DNA of 64,000 bases from Streptomyces phaeofaciens (GCF_014648915.1 NZ_BMSA01000001.1:186001-250000); one strand, 5' to 3'. Positions 6,756 to 16,241 are shown, counted from the first letter of the stretch. A program made the numbers and translations. Notes: generated by a model not told the origin, from the sequence alone.

Positions 6756-8144
6756 GTGACCACACGCCCCTCCACCCCCTCCCGCCGCGCCCTGCTCCGG
6801 GCGATGGCCGCGCTGCCCGCCTCGGTCCTCGTCCTGGGCGAACTGCCCGGACCGCTCGGCACGGCCGAGGCAGCCGCCCCCGCGAGCGGCTCCGCCACCC
6901 GGTACACGATCGTGCCGTTCCTCAACAGCGACGACGGCACGGTGAACGTGTACCAGTCCGACGACGCCACCGACTTCCGGCTGGTCCAGGCCTCCGCGTA
7001 CACCCCGCCCTCGAACCGCATCCGCGACGCGAGCGTGTTCAAGCACACCGACGGCTACTACTACGTCACCTACACCACCCACACCTGGCAGGACGTCAGC
7101 ACCACGATCGGCTTCGCCCGCAGCTCCGACCGGATCAACTGGACCTTCCTGTACGACTACACCGTCCCGATCGCCGGCCTCTCCCGCGCCTGGGCGCCGG
7201 AATGGTTCGTGGACAGCGACGGCAGCGTCAACGTCATCGTGTCCTGCTCGCTGACCAGCGACGAGTGGATCTTCACGCCGTATCTGCTGAAGGCCGCCAA
7301 CTCCGCCCTCACGGCATGGAGTTCACCGGCCGCCCTGTCCGGCATCGGCGCCAACCACATCGACACGTTCCTCGTGAGGATCGGCTCGACGTACCACGCC
7401 TTCACCAAGAACGAGACGACGAAGTACATCGAGTACGCCACCGCCACCAGCCTCACCGGCCCCTACACGATCTCCAGGACCGGCGACTGGGCCGGCTGGG
7501 GCAGCTACCGCGAGGGCCCGGCCCTGGTCCAGCTCGACAACGGCACCTGGCGGATCTTCTTCGACGGCTACGGCGACGGCAACTACTACTACAGCGACAG
7601 CACCGACTCCTTCGCCACCTGGAGCGCCCCCAAGGCCCTGCCGGCGATCTCGGGCACCGCCCGTCACTTCACCGTCATCAAGGAGACGGTGTCCGGCGGC
7701 CCGGGCATCACGAAGAACGCCACCCGCTCCTTCCGGTCCGCCAACTACACGACGCGGTACTGGCAGACGCAGTCCTCGCTGCTCAACCTGCCGGTGGTGA
7801 CCAGCTCCAGCACCAGCAGCGAGAAGACGGCGTCCACCTTCACGGTCGTCGCGGGCCTCGCCGACTCCAACGGCTACTCGTTCCGCGACTCCTCGGGCAA
7901 CTACCTGCGGCACTACGACTTCCGTGCCCGCTTCGACGCCGACGACGGCACCACGACCTTCGCCAAGGACGCCACGTTCGTCGCCCGCACCGGCTCGGCG
8001 AGCGGCTCGGTGCGCTTCGAGTCGTACAACTACCCCGGCTACTACCTGCGGCACTACAACTACCAACTGCGGGTGGAACTCGGGAACGGCACGGACCTGT
8101 TCCGCCAGGACAGCTCCTTCGTACCGGTGACGGCCTGGGCCTGA
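6756..8144 (+). CDS. Secreted GH43-like beta-propeller glycosidase with AbfB arabinose-binding domain
   Basis: 462 residues. The twin arginine at 10-11 followed by a hydrophobic stretch and an AEA cleavage region suggests Tat export. Residues about 45-310 show the repeating blades of a GH43/GH62-type propeller (RDASVFKHTDGYYYVTYT, AWAPEWFVD, EGPALVQLDNGTWRIFFD) with Asp/Glu candidates for catalysis. Residues about 345-460 hold two beta-trefoil repeats starting YLRHYDF and YLRHYNY, typical of AbfB (CBM42), which binds arabinofuranose side chains. Likely an alpha-L-arabinofuranosidase or arabinan-active enzyme acting outside the cell. The start is GTG 6756 with GGGAGAG upstream. Confidence 0.85.
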   Translation: MTTRPSTPSRRALLRAMAALPASVLVLGELPGPLGTAEAAAPASGSATRYTIVPFLNSDDGTVNVYQSDDATDFRLVQASAYTPPSNRIRDASVFKHTDGYYYVTYTTHTWQDVSTTIGFARSSDRINWTFLYDYTVPIAGLSRAWAPEWFVDSDGSVNVIVSCSLTSDEWIFTPYLLKAANSALTAWSSPAALSGIGANHIDTFLVRIGSTYHAFTKNETTKYIEYATATSLTGPYTISRTGDWAGWGSYREGPALVQLDNGTWRIFFDGYGDGNYYYSDSTDSFATWSAPKALPAISGTARHFTVIKETVSGGPGITKNATRSFRSANYTTRYWQTQSSLLNLPVVTSSSTSSEKTASTFTVVAGLADSNGYSFRDSSGNYLRHYDFRARFDADDGTTTFAKDATFVARTGSASGSVRFESYNYPGYYLRHYNYQLRVELGNGTDLFRQDSSFVPVTAWA

Positions 8145-8165
8145 GCCCGACGGGCGGCCGGGTCC

Positions 8166-9275
8166 TCAGCGGGACCAGGCCGCACCGAGCGTGCCGTCGG
8201 CGTCCAGGGTGACGCCCAGGCCGTCACTGACGCGGTCGAGCGTGGCGCGCAGCCAGGCGCGGTCCGCGTCCGTCGGGGTCTCGAGACGCATCCGGCGGGC
8301 CCGCAGGGGCACCATGCGCAGGTCCGCAAGCCGGCCCGAGTCCGCGGCCACGGTCGCCAGGTACGCCAGCCGGAGGTCGTCCCGGTACTCCTCGTGGCCC
8401 CCGATGCCCTCGTAGTCGTCGATGAAGTCGCCGCAGCCGTGCAGGACCAGACGGCCGCGGTACACCTCCACGCGGCGCGGATGGTGCGAGGAGTGGCCGT
8501 GGACGACGTCCACGCCGCCGTCCACCAGCGCGTGGGCGAACCGGACCTGGTCGCGGGCGACGCGGTGCCCCCAGTTCGAGCCCCAGTGCACGGAGACGAC
8601 GGCGAGGTCTCCCGGCCGCCTCGCACGCCGGACGCGGCGGACCACCGTGTCGGCCGCCTCCGCCGACAGCCCGGGAAGGCAGGCGACCCCGGCCGCGTCC
8701 GGGGTCGCCGCCCACTCCGGCGGCACCCCGGCGGAGCGCGTCCCGAGGGCGAACACCAGGACGCGGCCGCCCGCCGGGACGGGCACCGCGGCGGGCGCGC
8801 AGGCCTCCTCGGGACCGCGCCCCGCCCCCGCCGTACGCAGGCCGGCGCGGTCCAGCGAGTCCAGCGTCTCCGTCAGGCCCCGGCGGCCGAAGTCCAGCAC
8901 ATGGTTGTTGGCCAGGACGCAGACGTCGGGCCGGGCCACCGTGAGCGCGGGCAGGTTGGCCGGGTGCATCCGGTAGTGGACCGCCTTGCCGGGCGAGAAA
9001 TCGCCGCCGCCCGTGACAGCGGTCTCCAGGTTCACGATCCGGACGTCCGGGGCGCTCTCCTCCAGCAGCCGCAGCGCCTCGCCCCACGGCCAGGCCCAGG
9101 GGACGGGGGCGGGGATCGGCCCGCTGACCGCCTCCGCCAGCCGCACGTACGACCGGGCGTCCCCGACACAGTCCTCCCGCAACCGCGGACTGCCGGGATG
9201 CGCCAGGATCTGGTCGACACCGCGCCCGAGCATCACATCACCGCACAGGAACAGCGTCACCACGCCGCCGCCCAT
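8166..9275 (-). CDS. CapA-family metallophosphatase-like protein
   Basis: 369 residues, a single PGA_cap domain. Conserved motifs appear in order: GDVMLGRG, NLETAVT, NNHVLDFG, VSVHWGSNW and HGHSSHHP, which supply the Asp/Asn/His metal ligands of the calcineurin-like fold. CapA proteins are tied to poly-gamma-glutamate capsule export in Bacillus, but soluble copies like this one, with no signal peptide and no capBC nearby, are common in Streptomyces with unknown substrate. The ATG at 9275 is preferred because conservation starts with VTLFLCGD. Confidence 0.85.
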   Translation of the reverse strand: MGGGVVTLFLCGDVMLGRGVDQILAHPGSPRLREDCVGDARSYVRLAEAVSGPIPAPVPWAWPWGEALRLLEESAPDVRIVNLETAVTGGGDFSPGKAVHYRMHPANLPALTVARPDVCVLANNHVLDFGRRGLTETLDSLDRAGLRTAGAGRGPEEACAPAAVPVPAGGRVLVFALGTRSAGVPPEWAATPDAAGVACLPGLSAEAADTVVRRVRRARRPGDLAVVSVHWGSNWGHRVARDQVRFAHALVDGGVDVVHGHSSHHPRRVEVYRGRLVLHGCGDFIDDYEGIGGHEEYRDDLRLAYLATVAADSGRLADLRMVPLRARRMRLETPTDADRAWLRATLDRVSDGLGVTLDADGTLGAAWSR

Positions 9276-9360
9276 GTCCCCACGGTACGTCGGCCGGGGT
9301 ACTCGGACCGCGGACGTGGTGAACCGAGAACGGGGTGAAAGGCGAAAGGGGATGGTGGCG

Positions 9361-10017
9361 ATGACCGGCCGGCCGGTCCGGGTGCCCGTGGACGGCGCGG
9401 CGCTCCCGGGTGAACTCGTCGCACCCGCCGGGGCCCGGGCCGTGGTGCTGTTCGCCCACGGCAGCGGCAGCTCCCGGCACAGCCCGCGCAACCGCCGGGT
9501 CGCCGCCGCACTGCGCGCCGCCGGACTGGGCACCGTGCTGATCGACCTGCTCACGGAGGGCGAGGAACGCGACGACCTCTCGACGGGGGTGCACCGCTTC
9601 GACATCCCGCTGCTGGGCCGCCGGGTGGTCGCCGTCCTCGACTGGCTGGCCGGCCGGCCCGGTGTCCGGGAGCTTCCCGTGGTCCTGTTCGGTGCCAGCA
9701 CCGGCGCGGCGGCGGCTCTGGTGGCCGCCGCGGAGCGGCCGCGGAGGGTGCTGACCGTGGTGTCCCGCGGCGGGCGGCCCGACCTGGCGGGCGACGCCCT
9801 GGAGCGGGTCCGGGTGCCGGTGCTGCTGATCGTCGGAGGCCGCGACCACGAGGTGCAGCGGCTGAACGAGGAGGCCGCCCGGCGGTTGGGCGGTCCGCAC
9901 ACCCTCCACGTGGTGCCCGGCGCCACGCATCTGTTCGAGGAACCCGGTGCGCTGGATCGGGTCGCCGAGGCGACGAAGGAGTGGTGCGCCGAGCTCCTGG
10001 CCCCGGGCGGCCCCTGA
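9361..10017 (+). CDS. Alpha/beta hydrolase (dienelactone-hydrolase type)
   Basis: 218 residues. VVLFAHGSGSSRHSPRNR forms the oxyanion strand, FGASTGAAA carries the nucleophilic Ser, GGRDHEVQ the acid and PGATHLFEEP the catalytic His. ATG 9361 is chosen over ATG 9352 because AAAGGGG is only 2 bases from the latter but well spaced from the former. The next gene, 95 bases on, is a phosphoribosyltransferase; in many actinobacteria these two domains form one fused protein, so they probably work together. Substrate unknown. Confidence 0.85.
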   Translation: MTGRPVRVPVDGAALPGELVAPAGARAVVLFAHGSGSSRHSPRNRRVAAALRAAGLGTVLIDLLTEGEERDDLSTGVHRFDIPLLGRRVVAVLDWLAGRPGVRELPVVLFGASTGAAAALVAAAERPRRVLTVVSRGGRPDLAGDALERVRVPVLLIVGGRDHEVQRLNEEAARRLGGPHTLHVVPGATHLFEEPGALDRVAEATKEWCAELLAPGGP

Positions 10018-10112
10018 CCGGCGCGGTCTTTGGCCGGGGAGCGTGCTTCGGCCCGCCCGCAGGGGGTACGCGGAGGGCGGATCACGGGGGTTTCACCGAA
10101 GGAGCGGCGGTC

Positions 10113-10775
10113 ATGCGGTTCCGGGATCGCGCCCACGCCGGCCGGGAGCTGGCCGGAACGCTGCGGGCCCGGCAGGACGCGGGCGACCTGCCCGACCCCG
10201 TCGTCCTCGCCCTGCCCCGGGGCGGCGTCGCGGTGGCCGCCGAGGTGGCCCGGTCGCTCGCCGCCCCGCTTGACGTGCTCGTCGTACGGAAGATCGGCGC
10301 CCCCTTCCAGGAGGAACTCGGGGTCGGCGCGCTCGTCGGCGACGACGACCCGCTCTACGACGAGGACACCCTCGTCCGGCTGGGCCTCACCCCCGAGGAG
10401 CTGGCCCCGGTGGTGGCGCGCGAACGCGCGGAGCTGCACCGCCGCGAGCGGCTCTACCGGCACGGCCGGCCCGCCCTCGAGCTGCGCGGCCGTACCGCGC
10501 TGGTGGTCGACGACGGGCTCGCCACCGGGGTGACGGCCCGCGCCGCACTGCGTTCCCTGCGCCGCCGGGCGCCCCGGCGGTCCGTGCTGGCGGTGCCGGT
10601 CGGCTCACCGGAGGCCGTCGCCCTGCTGAGCGCCGAGGCCGACGACGTGATCTGCCTCCACCAGCCGTCCGCCTTCATGGCCGTGGGGCTCTGGTACGAG
10701 GACTTCGCGCAGCTCTCGGACGCGGACGTGCTGGACGCCCTGCGGGCCGCTACGGGCGCAGAAGATAGTGGGTGA
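10113..10775 (+). CDS. Phosphoribosyltransferase
   Basis: 220 residues. VVDDGLATGVTA (131-142) is the PRPP-binding loop, and LPRGGVAVAAEVA (34-46) plus VVRKIGAPFQEELGVGAL the dimer/flexible region. It would transfer a phosphoribosyl group, but the base it uses is not evident. The start ATG follows GAAGGAGC. Its last 26 bases overlap the convergent gene at 10750-11313. Confidence 0.9.
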   Translation: MRFRDRAHAGRELAGTLRARQDAGDLPDPVVLALPRGGVAVAAEVARSLAAPLDVLVVRKIGAPFQEELGVGALVGDDDPLYDEDTLVRLGLTPEELAPVVARERAELHRRERLYRHGRPALELRGRTALVVDDGLATGVTARAALRSLRRRAPRRSVLAVPVGSPEAVALLSAEADDVICLHQPSAFMAVGLWYEDFAQLSDADVLDALRAATGAEDSG

Positions 10776-11313
10776 GCAGCGATTCGGCCCGGTCCGGGCT
10801 CAGCCCCAGCGCCGTGGCGACGGTCTCCCAGGGCACCTCGTCCTCCTGGACCGCGTAGGCCGCCTCCTGGGCGATGTCGGCGGTGAGCCGCTCCAGCGCG
10901 GTCGCGGCCCGCAGCGCGGCGACCGGCGCCTGTTCGGCCAGCACGGACAGCTGGTCCTCCAGCCGGCGCAGCAGATGCGTCACCTCGTCCGGCAGCGGCA
11001 CGGTCCGGCGCTCCACCGCGCGGATGTGCTCGCACCAGTCGCGGTACGCGTCGCCGGTGTCGATGGCGTGGCGGTCGTCGTCCGCCGGTCCGGCCCGGTC
11101 GATCGGGTACGGGCGGCCGCGCCAGCCGCAGGCGCACGCGGCACGGATGGCGGCCGCGTTCGGCCGGCCCCCGCGTCCGTCGTAGGCCCACCACTCGCCG
11201 GTCTCCCGGACCCCGTCGGCGCCGCAGTCCAGGTGGACCGGCTTGGGCTCATCGCCCCCGGCGAGCACCGCGCCCGCGATCCCCTCGTGGGACTCCCCGA
11301 ACTCCTCGGTCAT
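10750..11313 (-). CDS. Conserved hypothetical actinobacterial protein
   Basis: 187 residues, soluble, acidic. The N-terminal half has CGWRGRPYP and many Trp residues (a small Cys-containing fold, residues about 60-75). The C-terminal half is helical, ending with VPWETVATALGLSPDRAESLLTHYL, which resembles a helix-turn-helix. I do not recognise a named family. ATG 11313 is used; a GTG three codons upstream (11322) has a better spaced GGGGGAAG and is the main alternative. It overlaps the end of the phosphoribosyltransferase gene by 26 bases. Confidence 0.7.
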   Translation of the reverse strand: MTEEFGESHEGIAGAVLAGGDEPKPVHLDCGADGVRETGEWWAYDGRGGRPNAAAIRAACACGWRGRPYPIDRAGPADDDRHAIDTGDAYRDWCEHIRAVERRTVPLPDEVTHLLRRLEDQLSVLAEQAPVAALRAATALERLTADIAQEAAYAVQEDEVPWETVATALGLSPDRAESLLTHYLLRP

Positions 11314-11572
11314 CCACCCCACCGGATCTTCCCCCCTGCTCCAGAGTCCACCAGAACGCGTCCGGGGCGCCGTGCGGCTCGGCACGGTGACGGACGCCCC
11401 GGGGGCGAGCATGCCCCGGGCCGCCCGCCGGTGAACGGCGGCGGTGACGAGACCCTCCGCTCCCGCGGACGGGGGCGGAGCCGACGACGATCACGGTTCG
11501 TCGGGGCGGGTCACCCGGTCGGACCGGCGCACCGGTGGGCCGGGCCGACGCGCGCGCGGTCGACGTGCGCCG

Positions 11573-12028
11573 TCACGGGCGGGGCCAGGGGCGGCCGCCG
11601 ATGGACTCGATGCCGTAGTTGAAACGCCTCAGGTAGGCCGCGAAGGCGGCGATGTCGTCGTCCGACCAGTCCTGCATCACCTGGTCCAGGATGTCGACGA
11701 TCCCCTCGCGCTCCGCGTCCAGCAGGCGCGTGCCCTCCCCGGTGAGCCGGAACTTGCGGGCCATCCCGCCCTCCGGGTCGGGAATGCGCTCGATGAGACC
11801 CGCGCGCATCGCGGCCGCGGTCTGCCGGTTCAGCGTGGAGGTGTCCAGGCCGAAGGCGTCGCTCAGCTCGCCGATCGACATCGGTCCCTGGACCCGGATC
11901 CGGCTGAGCAGGATGTAGGCGCTGCGCTCCATGAGGCTGTTCTTGCGGCGGCCGCCGCGCTGGTTCAGGAACGTGTGGCGGCTGAGCAGCATCTGCTCGT
12001 ACTCGACCTCGTGCGTGGGCGTCTCCAT
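11573..12028 (-). CDS. MarR-family regulator divergent from an MFS pump
   Basis: 151 residues with the MarR winged helix: GPMSIGELSDAFGLDTSTLNRQ is the helix-turn-helix and GGMARKFRLTGEGTRLL the wing. The start at 12028 has GGAGG. It is transcribed away from the drug-exporter gene, and a 22-base palindrome lies in the 137-base gap, so it most likely represses both genes until an inducer binds. Confidence 0.9.
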   Translation of the reverse strand: METPTHEVEYEQMLLSRHTFLNQRGGRRKNSLMERSAYILLSRIRVQGPMSIGELSDAFGLDTSTLNRQTAAAMRAGLIERIPDPEGGMARKFRLTGEGTRLLDAEREGIVDILDQVMQDWSDDDIAAFAAYLRRFNYGIESIGGRPWPRP

Positions 12029-12103
12029 GGCCCGACCTCCTGATTCCCGTGCGGCCGGACCATCCTGGCACACCGTTGTGCACGGACCATGTCATGTGCG
12101 CGA

Positions 12104-12125
12104 TGCATGCGACATGTAACATGCA
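12104..12125. promoter_or_regulatory. 22-bp palindromic operator between marR and the MFS gene
   Basis: TGCATG (12104-12109) pairs with CATGCA (12120-12125), and the centre ACATGT (12112-12117) is itself palindromic; only the two-base pairs between are mismatched. CATGTC/GACATG arms (12088-12093, 12111-12116) add to the dyad symmetry. Placed 40 bases before the MFS start, it is the best candidate MarR operator. Confidence 0.65.
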
Positions 12126-12165
12126 CATCCGTTCATCCCGTCACGGAACACCGAGGAGTCCGCCC

Positions 12166-13617
12166 ATGGACGCCCCCCAGCCCACGGCCCGCGCAGGCGC
12201 CGTGATCGCCACGCTCGCCTTCGCGGGCACCACGGCAGCGATCATGCAGACGCTGGTCACGCCCCTGATCGCCGAGCTGCCGCAGATCCTGGACACCACG
12301 TCCTCGAACGCGGCCTGGGTGATCACGGTCACCCTGCTGGTCGCGGCGGTGTGCGTACCGGTCGTCGGCCGCCTCGGCGACCTCGTGGGCAAGCGCCGGA
12401 TGCTGCTCGCCTGCTCCGTGCCGCTGATCGTCGGCTCGGTGGTGTGCGCCTTCGCCTCCGACGTCGTCACGATGATCGTGGGACGCGGCCTTCAGGGCAT
12501 GGGCATGGGCATGGTGCCGCTGGGCATCGCGCTGCTGCGGGACGTCGTACCGGCCGAGAAGCTCAGCGGTTCCATCGCGCTGGTCAGCGCCTCCATGGGC
12601 ATCGGTGGTGCCATCGGCCTGCCGCTGGCCGCCGCGGTCGCCCAGTACGCGAACTGGCGCGCGCTGTTCTGGGGCTCCGCCGCCCTCGCCGCCGTCGTCG
12701 CCGTGCTGATCTTCATGCTCGTCCCGGACGTGCCCGCCGGCGCCAAGGGCCAGCGCTTCGACCTGCCCGGCGCGATCGGCCTCGGCGTCGGACTCGTCTG
12801 TCTGCTGCTCGCGGTCTCCAAGGGCGCCGACTGGGGCTGGGCCTCGGGCACCACGCTCGGACTGTTCGCCGCCGCCGTCGTGGCGCTGGCCGGCTGGGGC
12901 GTGTGGGAGATGCGCACCACCGACCCGCTGATCGACCTGCGCACCACCGCCCGCCCCCGGGTGCTCCTCACCAACCTCGCCTCGGTCTTCATCGGCTTCG
13001 GCATGTACGCGAGCATGCTGGTGATGCCGCAGCTGCTCCAGTTCCCGGAGGCCACCGGCTACGGCCTCGGCCAGTCGATGCTCGCCGCCGGTCTGTGGAT
13101 GGCGCCCGGCGGCCTGATGATGATGCTGGTCTCCCCGCTCGGCGGAAAGCTCACCAACGCCCGCGGCCCGAAGTTCACGCTGATCTGCGGCGCCCTGGTG
13201 CTGGCCGCCGGCTACTTCGCCTCGCTCGCCCTGATCGGCTCCGCCTGGGGCGTCATGCTGGTCACGATCATCACCAGCAGCGGCGTCGGCCTCGCCTACG
13301 GCGCCATGCCCGCCCTGATCATGAGCTCCGTGCCGCTGACCGAGACGGCCGCCGCCAACGCCTTCAACACGCTCATGCGCTCGCTCGGCACCTCGATCGG
13401 CGCCGCCGTCATCGGCGTGATCCTCTCCCAGATGACCACCACCATGGGCGGCTACACCTTCGCCTCCGAGGACGGCTTCCGCACCGCGCTCCTCGTCGGC
13501 GGCGCGCTCGCCCTGATCTCCGGGGCCATCGCCGCCGTCATCCCGGCCGCCCGCGCCGCCGCGGCCGGCGGGGACGCCCCCGACCAGGCCACCGCGCCGG
13601 AGCAGGCCAAGGTCTGA
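12166..13617 (+). CDS. MFS drug exporter, DHA2 type (14 membrane segments)
   Basis: 483 residues, strongly hydrophobic, with about 14 predicted membrane helices. Motif A is GRLGDLVGKRRM (near 66-77) and the motif-C-like segment is SASMGIGGAIGLPLA. This is the DHA2 proton-drug antiporter pattern. The start is ATG 12166 with GAGGAG. Control by the divergent MarR protein fits a self-induced efflux module. Confidence 0.9.
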   Translation: MDAPQPTARAGAVIATLAFAGTTAAIMQTLVTPLIAELPQILDTTSSNAAWVITVTLLVAAVCVPVVGRLGDLVGKRRMLLACSVPLIVGSVVCAFASDVVTMIVGRGLQGMGMGMVPLGIALLRDVVPAEKLSGSIALVSASMGIGGAIGLPLAAAVAQYANWRALFWGSAALAAVVAVLIFMLVPDVPAGAKGQRFDLPGAIGLGVGLVCLLLAVSKGADWGWASGTTLGLFAAAVVALAGWGVWEMRTTDPLIDLRTTARPRVLLTNLASVFIGFGMYASMLVMPQLLQFPEATGYGLGQSMLAAGLWMAPGGLMMMLVSPLGGKLTNARGPKFTLICGALVLAAGYFASLALIGSAWGVMLVTIITSSGVGLAYGAMPALIMSSVPLTETAAANAFNTLMRSLGTSIGAAVIGVILSQMTTTMGGYTFASEDGFRTALLVGGALALISGAIAAVIPAARAAAAGGDAPDQATAPEQAKV

Positions 13618-13663
13618 CCCCGCCCACGGGGCACCCTCCCGCCAGATGTCAGGGAGGACGGTC

Positions 13664-14656
13664 CTACGGCCGGGCCAGCCGTCTCATCGTCAGCGCGAGG
13701 TGCAGCCGCAGCCGGCCCTCGGGGGTCCGCACCGGCCAGCCCAGCAGGTGCTCGGCGTGGGCCAGCCGGTCCTGGAGCGTGGAGTGGTGCACGTTGGCCT
13801 CGGCGGCGGCCGCCCGCAGGCTCGCCGTCGCGGTGACGGCGTACAGCGTGGTCAGCAGCCAGGGTGCGTCCGCGGCGGCCGTCTCCACCGCCCGGACGTC
13901 CGGCGGCGGCTCGGCGCCCGGCACGACCAGGTCGGCGAGGAGGGCGATCCCGCCCAGCTCGTCGGCGTGCACCACCCGGGGGCCGGGGTCCAGCCCGGTG
14001 CCCTCGGCGGTGAACCTCAGCGCGGTCCGGGCGGCGGCCCAGGAGCGGGGCAGGTCGGATACGGGAACGGCCGGACCGACGCCGGTCCGGACGCCGGGCG
14101 CCTCGGCGGCGGGACCCGCCGCGGGCACCACCCGGGGCCGGCCGCCCCGCGCGGCGACGGCGCGGGCCGTGGCGAGCGGGTCCAGGCCGAGCCGCCGGGC
14201 CGCGTGCCGCCGGGCCGGTTCGGCGGCCGTGGCGTCCAGGAGCGTCTCGACCAGGGCGGGATCGTCGAGCGGTGCCCGCCCGCGGGTGCGGTCGAGCACG
14301 AGGCGCGCCGCTCCGGCGGCCCGCTCCAGGATCACCGCGTCGACCACGCTGGGCGCCGCACCCGCCCGTTCCAGCCACAGCGCGGGTACACCGTCCGGGG
14401 TCAGCGCGGCGGACGGCCACCGTGGGTCCGGCGCCAGGTCGGAGTCCCGGCGGGTGCCGTCGGCCTCGACCCGGACCTGTACCCGCCGGTCGGCGTCGAC
14501 GAGCCGCGCGGGCACCCCGGCCAGGACGGCGGCCCCGCGCACCAGCGCCTCCACCCCGGCCCGGGTCTCGGCCAGCCGGTCGAAGTAGGCGATGACCCGT
14601 ACGGCCGCACCGGCGTCCGGGTCCAGCGCGGTCAGGCGGCCGGCCAGCTCTTTCAT
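13664..14656 (-). CDS. PucR-type helix-turn-helix regulator
   Basis: 330 residues. The C-terminus has the PucR HTH_30 element (SLRAAAAEANVHHSTLQDRL, near 285-304) and the following LGWPV segment. The N-terminal part is a poorly conserved sensing region. The ribosome site before ATG 14656 is weak. Its target is unknown: the downstream MFS gene is convergent, so it is not in an operon with it. Confidence 0.85.
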   Translation of the reverse strand: MKELAGRLTALDPDAGAAVRVIAYFDRLAETRAGVEALVRGAAVLAGVPARLVDADRRVQVRVEADGTRRDSDLAPDPRWPSAALTPDGVPALWLERAGAAPSVVDAVILERAAGAARLVLDRTRGRAPLDDPALVETLLDATAAEPARRHAARRLGLDPLATARAVAARGGRPRVVPAAGPAAEAPGVRTGVGPAVPVSDLPRSWAAARTALRFTAEGTGLDPGPRVVHADELGGIALLADLVVPGAEPPPDVRAVETAAADAPWLLTTLYAVTATASLRAAAAEANVHHSTLQDRLAHAEHLLGWPVRTPEGRLRLHLALTMRRLARP

Positions 14657-14814
14657 ACGGCCATGATGCGTCACGCGCCCGCCGGACAGGAGGGCCGAGG
14701 GCCACCGTTGGCCGCTTTCGGTCAGGATCGGGCGTCGCCGGTCGGATCCGCTTCCTTGCACGCTGTGAAAAGGTGGCGCGAAACCGATGGAGAGATCGCA
14801 CGGGGGTGGCGGAC

Positions 14815-16182
14815 ATGCCGGAACTGGGCAAGGGCGGGAACACGGCGATGGGGGCCGGACCGGTGACCGTGGAGCTGTTCGCCGAGGGCGATCCGGTCGA
14901 CCTCAGCGCCCTCCTGGTCACCGCCGAGGGCAGGGTCAGGTCCGACGACGACCTGGTCTTCTACAACCAGCCCTCCGCCGAGTCCGACGCCGTACGGCAC
15001 CGGCCCGCCGACGCCGACGGCCGCGAGCGGATCGAGGTGGACCCGGCCGCCCTGCCCGCCGAGGTGGACCGGGTCGTCCTGGTGGCCAGCTGCGACCCCG
15101 ACGACGTCACCCGCACCTTCCACGGGGTGAACGACGTCGAGGTCCGGGCCGTGCAGGACGGCACCGAGACGGTCGTCTTCCGGCCGCCCGCCCTCACCGA
15201 CGGCGAACGCGCGGTCCTGCTGACCGAGTTGTACCGCCGCGGCGAGGCGTGGAAGGTGCGCGCCATCGGCCAGGGCTACGCCGACGGACTGGCCGGTCTC
15301 GCCACGGACTTCGGGATCGAGGTGGCCGAGCGGGAGGAAACGGAGCCGGCGGAGTCGGCGGAAGGGCTGGAACAGCCGGAACCGACGGTCGAGGAAGCTC
15401 CGGCCGCCGGCACGCCCGCCGTTGCCCCGCCCCCTCCCCGTCTGGTCAAGCCGCCCCTCGGCAAGGTCAGCCTCGACAAGGGCGGCCGGGTCTCCCTCGG
15501 CCTGGACAAGGCGGACCGCGACCTGGTGGTCACGGTGGCCCTGGAGTGGGACGGCGGCAGTGAGCGGCGCCGCAGGGCGGGCGCCGACCTCGACCTGTAC
15601 GCCCTGTTCGTGCCGGCGGCCAAGGCCCTGAGCGGTTCCGCCGTACCCGGCACCCTCGTCAAGTCGGGGCACGTCGCCGAGGGCGTGCCCCTGCGTCCCG
15701 GCGGGCGGGCGTCGGGGGCGTCCACCGGGACCACGCCGGGCGCGGCGAAGAAGGGCGACAAGGCCGACGTCGTCTACTACAAGCGGCTCGGCGCGCTCCG
15801 CAGCCGTCCTCACATCCGCCTCGACGGCGACTCCCGCGTCCCCGGCCGCGAGGCCGTGAAGATCGTCCGCCCGGACGAGCAGGGATACGTCCTGCTGTGC
15901 GCCTACTCGGCCGTCAGCAACGGCTTCGGCTCCTTCCGCAGCTTCGGCGCGAAGGTCGTCGTGGACGACGGCCGCGGCTCCACCGTCACCGTCCCGCTCT
16001 ACGAGAACACCAAGACCCGCTACTGGGTGGCGATCGCGCTCGTCGACTTCACCTCGGCCGACGGGGCGGAGATCCGCCATGTCGAGGCCTACAGCGCCCG
16101 GATGACCGAGCGGCGGCCGGTCCTGCACGCGGACGGGACCATCGAGATGAACGCGGGACCCGTCGAGTTCAAGCGCCGCTGA
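14815..16182 (+). CDS. TerD-family protein with two TerD domains
   Basis: 455 residues. A reduced TerD-like domain (about 14-150) is joined by a Glu/Pro/Ala-rich linker (about 165-215) to a full TerD domain (about 218-455) with LEWDGG, GADLDLYALFV, HIRLDGDS and VLLCAYSA, which carry the Asp residues for calcium. TerD proteins act with membrane stress, tellurite and phage-defence systems; no other ter gene is near. ATG 14815 has GGGGGTGG upstream. Confidence 0.85.
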   Translation: MPELGKGGNTAMGAGPVTVELFAEGDPVDLSALLVTAEGRVRSDDDLVFYNQPSAESDAVRHRPADADGRERIEVDPAALPAEVDRVVLVASCDPDDVTRTFHGVNDVEVRAVQDGTETVVFRPPALTDGERAVLLTELYRRGEAWKVRAIGQGYADGLAGLATDFGIEVAEREETEPAESAEGLEQPEPTVEEAPAAGTPAVAPPPPRLVKPPLGKVSLDKGGRVSLGLDKADRDLVVTVALEWDGGSERRRRAGADLDLYALFVPAAKALSGSAVPGTLVKSGHVAEGVPLRPGGRASGASTGTTPGAAKKGDKADVVYYKRLGALRSRPHIRLDGDSRVPGREAVKIVRPDEQGYVLLCAYSAVSNGFGSFRSFGAKVVVDDGRGSTVTVPLYENTKTRYWVAIALVDFTSADGAEIRHVEAYSARMTERRPVLHADGTIEMNAGPVEFKRR

Positions 16183-16187
16183 GCCCC

Positions 16188-16235
16188 GGTCGCGTCGCGC
16201 CGCTGTGCCTGGGTCCCGTCGCACCGCTGTGCCTC
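16188..16235. repeat. 24-bp tandem duplication after the TerD gene
   Basis: Two 24-base copies, 16188-16211 and 16212-16235, differing at three positions, followed by a partial third (GGTCG). They start 6 bases after the TerD stop codon. No function is evident. Confidence 0.6.
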
Positions 16236-16241
16236 GGTCGT

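Noticed and set aside
4928..8212. A 3.3-kb open frame on the + strand
   Set aside because: It runs antisense to the amidase and out of frame through the glycosidase; composition is Arg/Pro/Gly shadow sequence.
11314..11572. Possible small gene between the hypothetical gene and marR
   Set aside because: Open frames here have poor third-position bias and no ribosome site.
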